Source of the DNA: Alphaproteobacteria bacterium
GTDB lineage: Bacteria > Pseudomonadota > Alphaproteobacteria > Sphingomonadales > Sphingomonadaceae
Direction: 5' to 3'
Assembly: GCA_030424845.1 (NCBI GenBank)
Contig: JAUHWC010000002.1
Span: 248,001-312,000, forward strand
Length of the DNA stretch: 64,000 bases
Shown: in pieces, positions 18,090 to 25,389 of the stretch
Position numbering within the stretch: the first letter of the stretch is position 1
Layout: each line of letters opens with the position of its first letter
Program-made: the position numbers and the translations under genes
The notes under the pieces: generated by a model
Database searches by the model: none
What the model was told of the DNA's origin: nothing
The model's input: the letters and a program-made list of their open reading frames with translations, nothing else

Positions 18090-18715
18090 TTCTTTTCTCC
18101 GTGCAGGGTTTCCAGCAGCCATGGCAAGGCCACGTCCCACTGGTCTATCCGGGCATGTGCATGGCCTGCCTCATGGGCGCAAGGCACATGCGGGGCAATT
18201 GCCGGCTCGCCACAGAAATGCAGGCGACGGACATGCGGTACAACCTCCCCGGCGGACTGGTGATGCTGGGCGATGTCGTCGATGAAAACAGCCCGGCTCG
18301 GCTCATATTGGGCAATGATGCGCGCAAGCGCCCCGCCCTTGGGGCCCTGGTTGGTAAAGACGGGTGCCTCGATGCCGAATTCACGCAATTGCCGCGCGCG
18401 TGCCTCATTACGCTTGTCGACAAGGTTGGTCAGCACCACAACGTCCGCCTCACGCTGCAATTCGGCAATCGCCTCGATCGAGCCGGGAATGGCCGTCTGC
18501 CGCCCCATTTCGGTATCGAAGAACCCACCCAGCAGTTCCCAGACCTCATCCTCGGTCATCGCCTTGTCCGAATCGCGACGCTTCATCGACTGTAAGAAGG
18601 GATTGCCTTCCAGTTCGAACAGCACGCCATGCTCCTCGTCCAGCCAGTCGCGAAAATGGCGGACCATGTGCAGCAGCACTTCATCGCAATCGGTAACGAC
18701 CAGCGGGCGGCTCAT
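18086..18715 (-). CDS. HAD-family hydrolase
   Basis: 209-aa haloacid dehalogenase-type phosphatase. Motif I is VVTDCDEVL (residues 6-14; nucleophile Asp9), motif II VVLTNL, and the late acidic motif AVFIDDIAQHH. A cap insertion sits between motifs I and II. The pattern D-x-D is met by DCD. The substrate is unknown. It overlaps both neighbours by 4 bases (ATGA), so DUF3572, HAD and RidA genes are translationally coupled. Confidence 0.85.
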   Translation of the reverse strand: MSRPLVVTDCDEVLLHMVRHFRDWLDEEHGVLFELEGNPFLQSMKRRDSDKAMTEDEVWELLGGFFDTEMGRQTAIPGSIEAIAELQREADVVVLTNLVDKRNEARARQLREFGIEAPVFTNQGPKGGALARIIAQYEPSRAVFIDDIAQHHQSAGEVVPHVRRLHFCGEPAIAPHVPCAHEAGHAHARIDQWDVALPWLLETLHGEKK

Positions 18716-18993
18716 CGCTTCAGCAACTCCCTTGTCCTGACGAGTTCTTCGGGTGCCATATCCAGCGCATCGGCGGCCTGCATCAGGTCAGGCTCGTGCG
18801 CACATAGGAAATCGATCACCGCGCGGTGCGTTCCCGGCTCGCCGATGGCCGCGCGCAACCCGTCCGGGGTCAGGCCAGTCAGGTCCAGGAACCTTTGCGC
18901 ACGGCGTTCCTCGCCCAGGATCCAGCCAAGGGCGCGCAAGGCAATGGCCGCAGCCTGCTGTGCCGTATCGTCCGAAGCGTTAGTGTTTGTCAC
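18712..18993 (-). CDS. DUF3572 family protein
   Basis: 93-aa protein matching the alphaproteobacterial DUF3572 family: a helix AAAIALRALGWILGEERRAQRFLDLTG (described by its ends, residues 14-40), then a second helical half with FLCAHEPDLMQAADAL. No membrane segment. Function is unknown. The start is GTG at 18993. It is the first gene of the HAD-RidA-GDPD-FemAB run and is divergent from divK. Its conserved proximity to divK in related genomes is from memory and is not shown here. Confidence 0.8.
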   Translation of the reverse strand: MTNTNASDDTAQQAAAIALRALGWILGEERRAQRFLDLTGLTPDGLRAAIGEPGTHRAVIDFLCAHEPDLMQAADALDMAPEELVRTRELLKR

Positions 18994-19062
18994 AAATCCG
19001 ATTCAAGGCTAAGTGTCGGGGCCAGACTTCCGAAGGGGGAACGGAGGCATTCGGGTAACGCA

Positions 19063-19437
19063 ATGACCAAACGAATCCTCGTTGTCGAGGACAACGACCT
19101 GAACCGGAAACTTTTTTGCGACGTGCTGCAGGCCGGCGGTTTTGCGGTGGAACCTTGCGCGGATGGCAACCTGGCGCTTGAGCGCGCCCGAGGCTTCGCT
19201 CCCAACCTGGTGGTGATGGATATCCAGCTGCAGGACGTTTCCGGGCTGGACCTGATCGCCAGCATGAAGGGCGATGCGCTACTGCGCGAAGTGCCCGTGC
19301 TGGCCGTCACCGCCTACGCCGGCAAGGGAGACGAGGAACGGATTCGCGAAACGGGCGCTGCCGGATATCTGTCCAAGCCGGTATCCATCGGCCCGTTCAT
19401 GGCTGCGGTGAAGGGGCTGATCGAAAAGGCGGCCTGA
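19063..19437 (+). CDS. divK: Single-domain response regulator DivK
   Basis: 124-aa receiver domain with no output domain. Acidic pocket VVEDNDLNRKLF, phosphoacceptor D53 in LVVMDIQLQDVSG, T/A switch AVTAYAGKGDEE and K near 105 in YLSKPVS. The DNDLN segment and length identify the CtrA-pathway regulator DivK, which controls DivL/CckA and therefore CtrA activity. ATG at 19063 lies after a purine-rich leader; the open frame upstream of it is antisense to DUF3572. A GATTC (CcrM-type) site lies about 55 bases upstream. Confidence 0.92.
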   Translation: MTKRILVVEDNDLNRKLFCDVLQAGGFAVEPCADGNLALERARGFAPNLVVMDIQLQDVSGLDLIASMKGDALLREVPVLAVTAYAGKGDEERIRETGAAGYLSKPVSIGPFMAAVKGLIEKAA

Positions 19438-19457
19438 AGCGCTTTGACCACTTGCGA

Positions 19458-20012
19458 TCAGTAGATGATCGTGAATTCCACCACGAAGGCGGCCAGTGTC
19501 ACGAACAGGCCGACAATGAAGATGCGATAAGCATAGGACAGGTAACGGTATTTCCGGCGCTGCAGCACCTGCCCGTTCTGATAGATATCATGCAGCATGA
19601 CCCGGAAGACATGGTCATCATGATGCAGCTGGTCGAGCACGCTCTGCATCCACTCATCCTCGTCCAGTTCGCTGAAATGCCCGAAGAACATCAGGTTTGG
19701 CCGCACACCTTCCGGGGCCTTGCCGACTGACGGGAGCACGGCCAGCACCGCGCACAGCGAACTGAGGAAGGCGAATACCGCAAGGATCGCCAGCGCATAG
19801 GGCAGGTCACCAGCCAGCGAGCGACTGACGGAGATGGAGAATACCAGGAAGGTGGCGCCCATCAGTATCGACGCCTTCTGGTCCGCCATCTGCGAAAGCA
19901 TCAGCGAATTGACCTGCACCGTGCGCAGCATCTGCACGGCCTGCGGCGTGTAATTCGGCAACTGCGCCGTGTCCTGTACGGCGGACTTGCTGGCTGTTGA
20001 TGGCTCCGACAT
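19458..20012 (-). CDS. Pycsar-effector-like (PycTM/DUF5706-type) membrane protein
   Basis: 184-aa protein. After a polar N-terminus, residues 35-55 read NSLMLSQMADQKASILMGA, the ADxKAS-plus-hydrophobic pattern of PycTM/DUF5706 proteins. Two helices follow close together (about 45-62 and 68-92), then a soluble segment with LHHDDHVFRVMLHDIYQNG and a final helix (about 160-182). PycTM effectors of Pycsar anti-phage systems damage the membrane on binding cyclic pyrimidine nucleotides. No pyrimidine cyclase gene is adjacent, so a defence role is only possible. The start at 20012 follows a GGGGGG purine run. It is divergent from the ACP gene. Confidence 0.65.
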   Translation of the reverse strand: MSEPSTASKSAVQDTAQLPNYTPQAVQMLRTVQVNSLMLSQMADQKASILMGATFLVFSISVSRSLAGDLPYALAILAVFAFLSSLCAVLAVLPSVGKAPEGVRPNLMFFGHFSELDEDEWMQSVLDQLHHDDHVFRVMLHDIYQNGQVLQRRKYRYLSYAYRIFIVGLFVTLAAFVVEFTIIY

Positions 20013-20153
20013 GCTGCCCCCCAAGGCTTGCCCATGTGTGCATTGCCGGATAGCGGTTTGCAGCAATGCTTGACAAGCGGGCGAAAGAGCCGCTTTTCCG
20101 CCGCAATGTCTTGGCAGCAATTCGCTGCCCGCAACAGAAATGGAAAATCGCAC

Positions 20154-20396
20154 ATGGATCGCGCCGAAATCGACAGCTCCATCAAGTCACTGATCGAACC
20201 CTTCAACAAGAAGGGCGTGGCGATCACAGATGCCACCACCTTTGCCGGGGACCTGGAGTTCGACAGCCTGACGGTGATGGATTTCGTGGCCGCCATCGAG
20301 GACGAGTTCGACATCATCATCTCCATGAACCAGCAGGCCGAGATCGAGAATTATGGCCAGCTTGTGGATGCTGTCACCAAGCTGCAGGGCGAGTGA
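20154..20396 (+). CDS. Acyl carrier protein of the sphingolipid locus
   Basis: 80-aa acyl carrier protein. The phosphopantetheine attachment serine is in LEFDSLTVMDFVAAIEDEF (DSL, about residue 38). Acidic helices flank it, as usual. It sits 8 bases before the serine palmitoyltransferase gene. In sphingomonads and Caulobacter a dedicated ACP is encoded beside Spt and is thought to deliver the acyl chain. That role is inferred from position. An upstream in-frame ATG would add residues with no ACP similarity. Confidence 0.88.
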   Translation: MDRAEIDSSIKSLIEPFNKKGVAITDATTFAGDLEFDSLTVMDFVAAIEDEFDIIISMNQQAEIENYGQLVDAVTKLQGE

Positions 20397-20404
20397 CCGG
20401 AAAG

Positions 20405-21655
20405 ATGAGCGAAACCGCAACCCGGGCCGGTGCCGCACCGGCAGAAGCCGAGCAGGACAAGGACCTGTTCTCCAAGTTCGACGACGTGATCGCCGTGCGC
20501 GAGGGCCTTTTGGCCAGCGGCGTGGAGGATCCCTTTTCGCTGGTGATGGAAAAGGTGCTCTCGCCGACGCGTGCGATCTGCAACGGGCGCGATACCATCC
20601 TGCTCGGAACCTACAACTACATGGGCATGACCTTCGATCCGGACGTGATCGAGGCCGGCAAGCAGGCACTGGACAACTTCGGCGCCGGCACCACCGGCAG
20701 CCGCGTGCTCAATGGCACCTACCAGGGCCACAAGGAGTGCGAGGAAGCGCTCAAGGAATTCTACGCCATGGATCATGCCATGGTGTTCTCGACCGGCTAC
20801 CAGGCCAACCTGGGGATCATCTCGACGATCGCCGGCAAGGGCGACTACATCGTCCTCGACATCGATAGCCATGCCAGCATCTGGGATGGCTGCGCGATGG
20901 GCAATGCCGAAGTTGTGCCGTTCAAGCACAATGACATCGAGGCGATGGAAAAGCGCCTGCGGCGCATTCCCGAAGGCTCCGGCAAGCTTGTGGTGTTGGA
21001 AGGTGTCTACTCGATGCTGGGCGATATCGCCCCGCTCAAGGAGATGGTCGCCGTCGCCAAGAAGTACGGCGCGATGGTGCTTGTGGACGAGGCGCATTCG
21101 ATGGGCTTCATCGGTGAGCATGGACGCGGTGTCGCCGAAGCGCAGGGCGTGATCGATGATGTCGACTTCATCATCGGCACCTTTTCCAAGAGCGTCGGGA
21201 CGGTTGGCGGTTTTTGCGTCTCCAACCATCCCAAGTTCGAGATCATGCGGCTGGTCTGCCGCCCCTACGTCTTTACCGCCAGCCTGCCGCCAAGCGTGGT
21301 GGCCACCGCGGCAACCTCGATCCGCAAGCTGATGCATGGGTCCAACAAGCGCGCGCATCTGTGGGAGAATTCCAAGACGCTGCACAAGGGGCTGACCGAA
21401 CTCGGCTTCCAGCTCGGCACCCGGCAACCCGAAAGCGCGATCCTTGCCGTCATCATGCCGGACCTGGAGCGCGGCGCCGCAATGTGGGAAGCGCTGCTGA
21501 AGGAAGGGCTCTACGTGAACCTCGCCCGTCCGCCGGCAACGCCTGCGAACATGACGCTACTGCGCTGTTCGCTGTGCGCCGAGCATTCCTCGGAACAGGT
21601 GCAGACGATCCTCGGCATGTTCGAGCGCGCCGGAAAGGCCGTGGGGATCATCTAA
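20405..21655 (+). CDS. spt: Serine palmitoyltransferase (alpha-oxoamine synthase)
   Basis: 416-aa PLP-dependent enzyme that condenses serine with a palmitoyl thioester to 3-ketosphinganine, the first step of sphingolipid synthesis. Family segments are LGTYNYMGMTFDP, GTTGSRVLNGTYQGHKE, VDEAHSMGFIGEHGRG, and PLP-lysine motif GTFSKSVGTVGG. The length is close to that of the Sphingomonas paucimobilis enzyme (420 aa). Related KBL and BioF share the fold, but the adjacent ACP and the GSNKRAHLW segment favour Spt. It supports Sphingomonadales origin. Confidence 0.9.
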   Translation: MSETATRAGAAPAEAEQDKDLFSKFDDVIAVREGLLASGVEDPFSLVMEKVLSPTRAICNGRDTILLGTYNYMGMTFDPDVIEAGKQALDNFGAGTTGSRVLNGTYQGHKECEEALKEFYAMDHAMVFSTGYQANLGIISTIAGKGDYIVLDIDSHASIWDGCAMGNAEVVPFKHNDIEAMEKRLRRIPEGSGKLVVLEGVYSMLGDIAPLKEMVAVAKKYGAMVLVDEAHSMGFIGEHGRGVAEAQGVIDDVDFIIGTFSKSVGTVGGFCVSNHPKFEIMRLVCRPYVFTASLPPSVVATAATSIRKLMHGSNKRAHLWENSKTLHKGLTELGFQLGTRQPESAILAVIMPDLERGAAMWEALLKEGLYVNLARPPATPANMTLLRCSLCAEHSSEQVQTILGMFERAGKAVGII

Positions 21656-21656
21656 A

Positions 21657-21670
21657 GGGGGGGGGGGGGG
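21657..21670 (+). repeat. 14-base G homopolymer after spt
   Basis: An uninterrupted run of 14 G begins one base after the spt stop codon, between converging spt and ACR3 genes. It lies outside both coding frames. Such tracts are slippage-prone and are also a common place for assembly length errors. Confidence 0.95.
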
Positions 21671-21691
21671 ACGTTGGGCTGAACATCCCCG

Positions 21692-22717
21692 CTATTCGGG
21701 GAAGCGTGCTCTCGTCCTGTTGGCCAGGGCTACCAACGACAGCATGAGCGGCACTTCTACCAGTACGCCAACCACTGTGGCGAGCGCCGCGCCACTGGTC
21801 AGCCCGAACAGGCCGATAGCGATCGCAACAGCCAGTTCGAAGAAATTTGAAGTTCCGATCAAGGCGCAAGGTGCGGCAATATTATGCGGCACCTTCCACG
21901 CCCAGGCTGCGGCATAGGCAACGGCAAAGATGCCATATGACTGGATGATGATCGGGATGGCGATCAGGACAATCAGGACCGGTTGCGAGACGATTGTCTC
22001 GGCCTGGAAAGCAAACAGCAGCACGACCGTGGCGAGAAGGCCGACAATGGAGAAGGGCTTGAGCCGCGCGGTATAGGCTTCCACCGCTGCGGCATTCCCG
22101 GCATGGCGCCCGACAATGGAGCGGCGGGTAACCCAGCCTGCGACAAGCGGGATCAGGACATACAGCACAACAGACAGCAAAAGCGTTTGCCATGGAACGC
22201 TGATATTCGTGACCCCCAGCAGCAGCGCCACGATGGGTGCGAATGCGAAGATCATGATGATGTCGTTCACAGACACCTGGACGAGGGTGTAGGCCGGATC
22301 TCCTTTTGTGAGTTGTGACCATACAAACACCATTGCCGTGCATGGTGCGGCACCAAGGAGGATCAGGCCTGCGATATACTGGCTGGCTTCTTCGGGTGCG
22401 ATCAGACCCCTGTAGATCGTGTCGAAGAAGAGCACGGCAAGGCCCGCCATGGTGAAGGGCTTGACCAGCCAGTTCACCAGCACGGTGATGACAAGGCCGC
22501 GTGGCCTTGTCCCGATCTGGCGAAGGCTGGAGAAATCCACCCCAACCATCATCGGATAGATCATCGCCCAGATCAGCACCGCAACCACAAGGTTGACCGA
22601 GGCTACCTGCAGGTCTGCCAGCACGGAAAACATGTTCGGTGCCAGAAGGCCGAGAGTCACACCTGCGGCAATGGCAATGCCTACCCAGAGGGAAAGCCAG
22701 CGCTCAAACAGTGCCAT
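21692..22717 (-). CDS. Arsenite efflux transporter, ACR3 family
   Basis: 341-aa inner-membrane arsenite permease with about ten helices. The ACR3 hallmark is [19 protein letters not shown] near residue 125, with its essential cysteine. A further conserved segment is [24 protein letters not shown] at 22717 overlaps the arsC end by 14 bases and has GGAAGG upstream; an in-frame GTG at 22726 is less likely. It exports As(III) made by the adjacent arsenate reductase. Last gene of arsR-arsC-acr3. Confidence 0.93.
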   Translation of the reverse strand: MALFERWLSLWVGIAIAAGVTLGLLAPNMFSVLADLQVASVNLVVAVLIWAMIYPMMVGVDFSSLRQIGTRPRGLVITVLVNWLVKPFTMAGLAVLFFDTIYRGLIAPEEASQYIAGLILLGAAPCTAMVFVWSQLTKGDPAYTLVQVSVNDIIMIFAFAPIVALLLGVTNISVPWQTLLLSVVLYVLIPLVAGWVTRRSIVGRHAGNAAAVEAYTARLKPFSIVGLLATVVLLFAFQAETIVSQPVLIVLIAIPIIIQSYGIFAVAYAAAWAWKVPHNIAAPCALIGTSNFFELAVAIAIGLFGLTSGAALATVVGVLVEVPLMLSLVALANRTRARFPE

Positions 22718-23210
22718 CGGTCGCACCTTCCATGTCGCGGCCGATTGCCGTCAACGCATCGCGCCACTCTTTGGGGTCGAGTTTCTCTTCATCGAGTTTG
22801 AGCATCGCCTCGATCCGGCGGGCGAGGCGCTGATACGCGATCTCGAAATCCTCCAACCGCCCATCGTCGGTCGTGCCTGCCGGGTCGGGTATTCCCCAAT
22901 GGGCTTGAACCGGATGGCCCGGCCAGATCGGGCATGTTTCCCCCTTCGCATTGTCGCATACTGTCAGCACACAGTGCAGAAAGGGGGCATCCAGGGCTGC
23001 AAATTCCGTCCAGCTCTTGGAGCGCAGGCCGCTTTTTTCGTGTCCTTTGGTCTCAAGCAGTTTGAGAGCCAACGGGTTCGGCTCCCCTCGGGGATGGCTT
23101 CCAGCGGAATAAGCAACAAAGCGCCCCTCCCCCAGCTTGTTGAGCAACGCCTCTGCAAGGATCGAACGGGCTGAATTGCCGGTGCACAGGAAAAGGACAT
23201 TCTTGCTCAC
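22704..23210 (-). CDS. arsC: Arsenate reductase, low-molecular-weight phosphatase fold
   Basis: 168-aa arsenate reductase. The catalytic P-loop is [11 protein letters not shown] (C-x5-R), with a C-terminal DPxG-like segment [12 protein letters not shown] second redox cysteine lies in [12 protein letters not shown], in the position used by thioredoxin-coupled ArsC enzymes. It reduces As(V) to As(III). The start is GTG at 23210; GTGA overlaps the arsR stop by 4 bases, and GGAGG lies about 10 bases upstream. The extra open residues before it are antisense to no gene but lack similarity. Confidence 0.9.
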   Translation of the reverse strand: MSKNVLFLCTGNSARSILAEALLNKLGEGRFVAYSAGSHPRGEPNPLALKLLETKGHEKSGLRSKSWTEFAALDAPFLHCVLTVCDNAKGETCPIWPGHPVQAHWGIPDPAGTTDDGRLEDFEIAYQRLARRIEAMLKLDEEKLDPKEWRDALTAIGRDMEGATDGTV

Positions 23211-23536
23211 GAGCGGGCATCCTCCAGCGGGACGGAAGCCGGATCGCAACTCTCGCCTCCGCAACAGTTATCAGTCAGGAAATTGACCAGGCCCTGCATG
23301 GCGCTGAAGTTTGCCGAATAGATCAGACTGCGGCCTTCGCGCCTCTGTTCTACAAGACCTGCCTCTGCCAGCTGGGCGAGATGGAAGGAGAGCGAGGAAT
23401 TGGGCACGCCCAACGCCTCTGCAATCTGGCCAGCGGGCAAGCCGCCCGGCCCGGCCTGCACGAGCAGGCGGAAAGCGGCGAGGCGATGCTCCTGCGCAAG
23501 GGCGGACAATGCAGAGAGTGCCTGATTCGTCCTCAT
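23207..23536 (-). CDS. arsR: ArsR/SmtB-family arsenic-responsive repressor
   Basis: 109-aa winged-helix repressor. The recognition helix region is IAEALGVPNSSLSFHLAQLAEAGLV, here cited as residues 38-62, and the wing is QRREGRSLIYSA. The arsenite-binding cysteines are probably the C-terminal NCCGGESC cluster rather than the classical helix-3 ELCVCDL, which is absent. This resembles ArsR2-type proteins. ATG at 23536 gives the family N-terminus; the in-frame TTG at 23572 would place the operator inside the gene. The transcript seems leaderless. Confidence 0.9.
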   Translation of the reverse strand: MRTNQALSALSALAQEHRLAAFRLLVQAGPGGLPAGQIAEALGVPNSSLSFHLAQLAEAGLVEQRREGRSLIYSANFSAMQGLVNFLTDNCCGGESCDPASVPLEDARS

Positions 23537-23572
23537 TTCGAGAATTATCGAAAGATCGACCGGAAGGCGCAA
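23537..23572 (-). promoter_or_regulatory. ars operon promoter with overlapping ArsR operator
   Basis: On the minus strand TTGCGC, a 17-base spacer and GATAAT end 7 bases before the arsR ATG, predicting a start of transcription at or beside the A of ATG. The palindrome TTTCGA-N6-TCGAAA (23536-23553) covers the -10 box, where a bound repressor would block polymerase. No ribosome-binding site precedes the ATG. Promoter and operator are read from sequence; binding by ArsR is inference. Confidence 0.7.
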
Positions 23573-23577
23573 GCAAT

Positions 23578-23593
23578 ATTTCGAGAATTATCG
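23578..23593 (-). promoter_or_regulatory. Second copy of the ArsR operator sequence
   Basis: The 16-base string ATTTCGAGAATTATCG at 23535-23550 recurs exactly at 23578-23593, 43 bases upstream (four turns of the helix). It lies just after the YqaA-like stop codon. It is probably an auxiliary operator. Confidence 0.6.
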
Positions 23594-23595
23594 TA

Positions 23596-24240
23596 TTAAA
23601 GCTGTTCGATGCTGGTCACATTGGCGCACGGGTCATCCGAGCCGCTTTGCTCGCGATCCATCTGCGCCAGCACCAGGAAACCGCCAACAACCAGCACGAC
23701 GAACAGGCCGGTCAGCCAGCCCAGGTACTTGTCGATAAAGCCCTTTATCGGCGCGCCGAACACCTGGAACAGCACGCCCACCACCATGAAGATCAACCCG
23801 CGCCCGCCGATGCTGGCGAGAACGAAGGTCAGGAAATTCATGGAAATAAAGCCAGCCGTGATCGTCAGCAGCTTGAATGGAACCGGCGTGGTGCCCGCGA
23901 TCAGGATCGCCTCCCAGTCATTCTCGCGCAGGTAGCAGGCAGCGACAGGGAATGCCTCGGCAAGACCCAGCACGTCGATCAGCCACACGCCGATCGCTTC
24001 GTAGAGGAAGTAGCCGATGGCATAGCCGAACATGCCGCCCAGCACGCTGAACGCAGTGCAGATGAAGGCAAACCGCAGCGCTTTCTTCGGCTCTGCAAGG
24101 CACATCAACCCCAGCAGCGGATGTGGCGGGATCGGGAAGAAGCTCGATTCGATGAAGGCGAAGAAGGCCAGCCAGCGCTCCGCATGGGGATGTGATGCCT
24201 TGTCCAGCGTCCAGTCATACAGCGCGCGCAGCCATTTCAT
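23596..24240 (-). CDS. YqaA-family (VTT/DedA-related) membrane protein
   Basis: 214-aa membrane protein with about four hydrophobic segments. The VTT/SNARE-associated motif is FIESSFFPIPPHPLLGLMCLAEP near residues 30-52 (cited as ends), and the second conserved part is GTTPVPFKLLTITAG. The PIPP and TPVPFK residues are typical of YqaA/DedA relatives, which act in lipid scrambling or membrane homeostasis. ATG at 24240 gives MKWLRALYDW, the usual family start. It lies directly upstream of arsR on the same strand and may read into it. Confidence 0.85.
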   Translation of the reverse strand: MKWLRALYDWTLDKASHPHAERWLAFFAFIESSFFPIPPHPLLGLMCLAEPKKALRFAFICTAFSVLGGMFGYAIGYFLYEAIGVWLIDVLGLAEAFPVAACYLRENDWEAILIAGTTPVPFKLLTITAGFISMNFLTFVLASIGGRGLIFMVVGVLFQVFGAPIKGFIDKYLGWLTGLFVVLVVGGFLVLAQMDREQSGSDDPCANVTSIEQL

Positions 24241-24336
24241 TTCGCCAGATACTCCACCAAGGCCGGATTTCCGGGCGTTACGGCACAGCCCATGCCCATG
24301 CAAGCTCGATTAAATAACCTATTTGGCACTTTTATA

Positions 24337-24365
24337 TTGACATTGTGACGCTGTTTGGTTAGAGA
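24337..24365 (+). promoter_or_regulatory. Candidate promoter before the gene transfer agent remnant
   Basis: A perfect -35 TTGACA (24337-24342), 17-base spacer and TAGAGA (3 of 6 to the -10 consensus) sit in an AT-rich stretch. A transcript would begin near 24372 and meet a terminator-like hairpin about 25-55 bases later. So it may yield a short RNA or an attenuated leader. Weak -10; position and composition are the main support. Confidence 0.4.
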
Positions 24366-24394
24366 AGCGGAACATCGCGATAAAGCGAATCGAC

Positions 24395-24429
24395 AAGGGC
24401 GGTCCCCGGGCAGGGTGCCGCCCTTTTTC
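24395..24429 (+). terminator. Terminator-like hairpin upstream of the terminase small-subunit gene
   Basis: AAGGGCGG and CCGCCCTT form the stem around a loop of about 15 bases, followed by a run of five T (24424-24428). It points the same way as the downstream gene transfer agent genes and lies 35 bases before their first start codon. No gene ends just upstream on this strand, so it looks like an attenuator or the end of a short RNA. Confidence 0.6.
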
Positions 24430-24463
24430 GTGCCCGCACGACAAAGGGATCAGAGCGCAGGTC

Positions 24464-24949
24464 ATGGCATCGAGAACCAAGATCAGGACAGAACAGAAGG
24501 ACGGCGAAAAGCCGGGACTGGACCGCCACTGGCGCGGCCTGTTCCTCGACACGCTGGCCGAGACATCCAATGTCACTGCTGCCGCCCGCTCTGCCGGGGT
24601 CAGCCCCAGCCGCGCATACAAGGTCCGCCGCAGCGAGCCGGCCTTCCGCGCCAAATGGCAGGAGGCCCTCTTGGAAGGATACGAGCACCTGGAGATGGAG
24701 ACCCTGCACCGCCTGCGCATGGGCGTGGATGCGGGCAAGGATGAAAGGAAGTTCGACATCGCCAATGCGCTGCGCCTGCTCACCCTGCACAGCCAGACGG
24801 TAGCGCATGAACGCGCCATCCGCTGCGAGGAGGACGAGGAGCAGGTTCTCGCCGAACTCAATGCCAAGATCGATGCGATGCGCGCGCGGGAAGCGCAGGT
24901 GCCGCCCCTGAAGCTGGTACATAAGGACAAGACGCATGGCTTCGACTGA
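24464..24949 (+). CDS. Gene transfer agent terminase small-subunit-like protein
   Basis: 161-aa protein. An N-terminal helix-turn-helix segment, FLDTLAETSNVTAAARSAGVSP (residues 25-46), leads into RAYKVRRSEPAFRAKWQEAL. This arrangement is typical of phage/GTA small terminase DNA-recognition subunits. The rest is helical and charged. It overlaps the large terminase by 14 bases, matching the g1-g2 order in RcGTA-type clusters. The frame is intact, but its partner is truncated, so it is probably functionless. Identity rests on motif plus context. Confidence 0.75.
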   Translation: MASRTKIRTEQKDGEKPGLDRHWRGLFLDTLAETSNVTAAARSAGVSPSRAYKVRRSEPAFRAKWQEALLEGYEHLEMETLHRLRMGVDAGKDERKFDIANALRLLTLHSQTVAHERAIRCEEDEEQVLAELNAKIDAMRAREAQVPPLKLVHKDKTHGFD

Positions 24950-25389
24950 TCGGCTGGACTGGCTGCTTTGCGCCAGCGATGCCGACCGCGAAGCCCTGAT
25001 CGCCTCGCTCGACCTGCCCCAGAAGCGCAAGCTGGCACGGCACTGGTCCTACTGGGCGCGCCCAGAACAACTGCCTCCCCCGGGGAACTGGCGTATCTGG
25101 CTGGCCTGTGCCGGACGCGGCTTCGGCAAGACGCGGGCAGGAGCGGAATGGGTGAACCAGATTGCCCGCAGCGACCGCACGGCCCGCATCGCGCTGGTCG
25201 GTTCCTCCATCGGGGAAGCGCGATCGGTGATGGTGGAAGGGGAAAGCGGCATCCTTGCCTGCGCATCGCCTTGCGCCCGCCCGCGGTTCGAGCCATCGCT
25301 CAAGCGCCTCACATGGCCCAACGGCGCGCAGGCACACCTCTATTCGGCGGCAGAGCCGGAAGGGCTGCGCGGCCCGCAGCACAGCCACG
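24936..25389 (+). pseudogene. Gene transfer agent large terminase, 5' fragment
   Basis: About the first 150 residues of a TerL-type packaging ATPase. WLACAGRGFGKTRAGAEW holds the Walker A motif near residues 58-74, followed by IALVGSSIGEARSVMVEGESG and the RLTWPNGAQAHLYSAAEPEGLRGPQHS segment (cited by ends, residues 125-151). Homology stops where the adenine-binding and Walker B parts should continue with AWCDE. The frame then reads out-of-phase sequence until a stop at 25716-25718. The nuclease domain is lost. A large deletion joined this to the tail of a DUF2793 gene. Confidence 0.85.
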
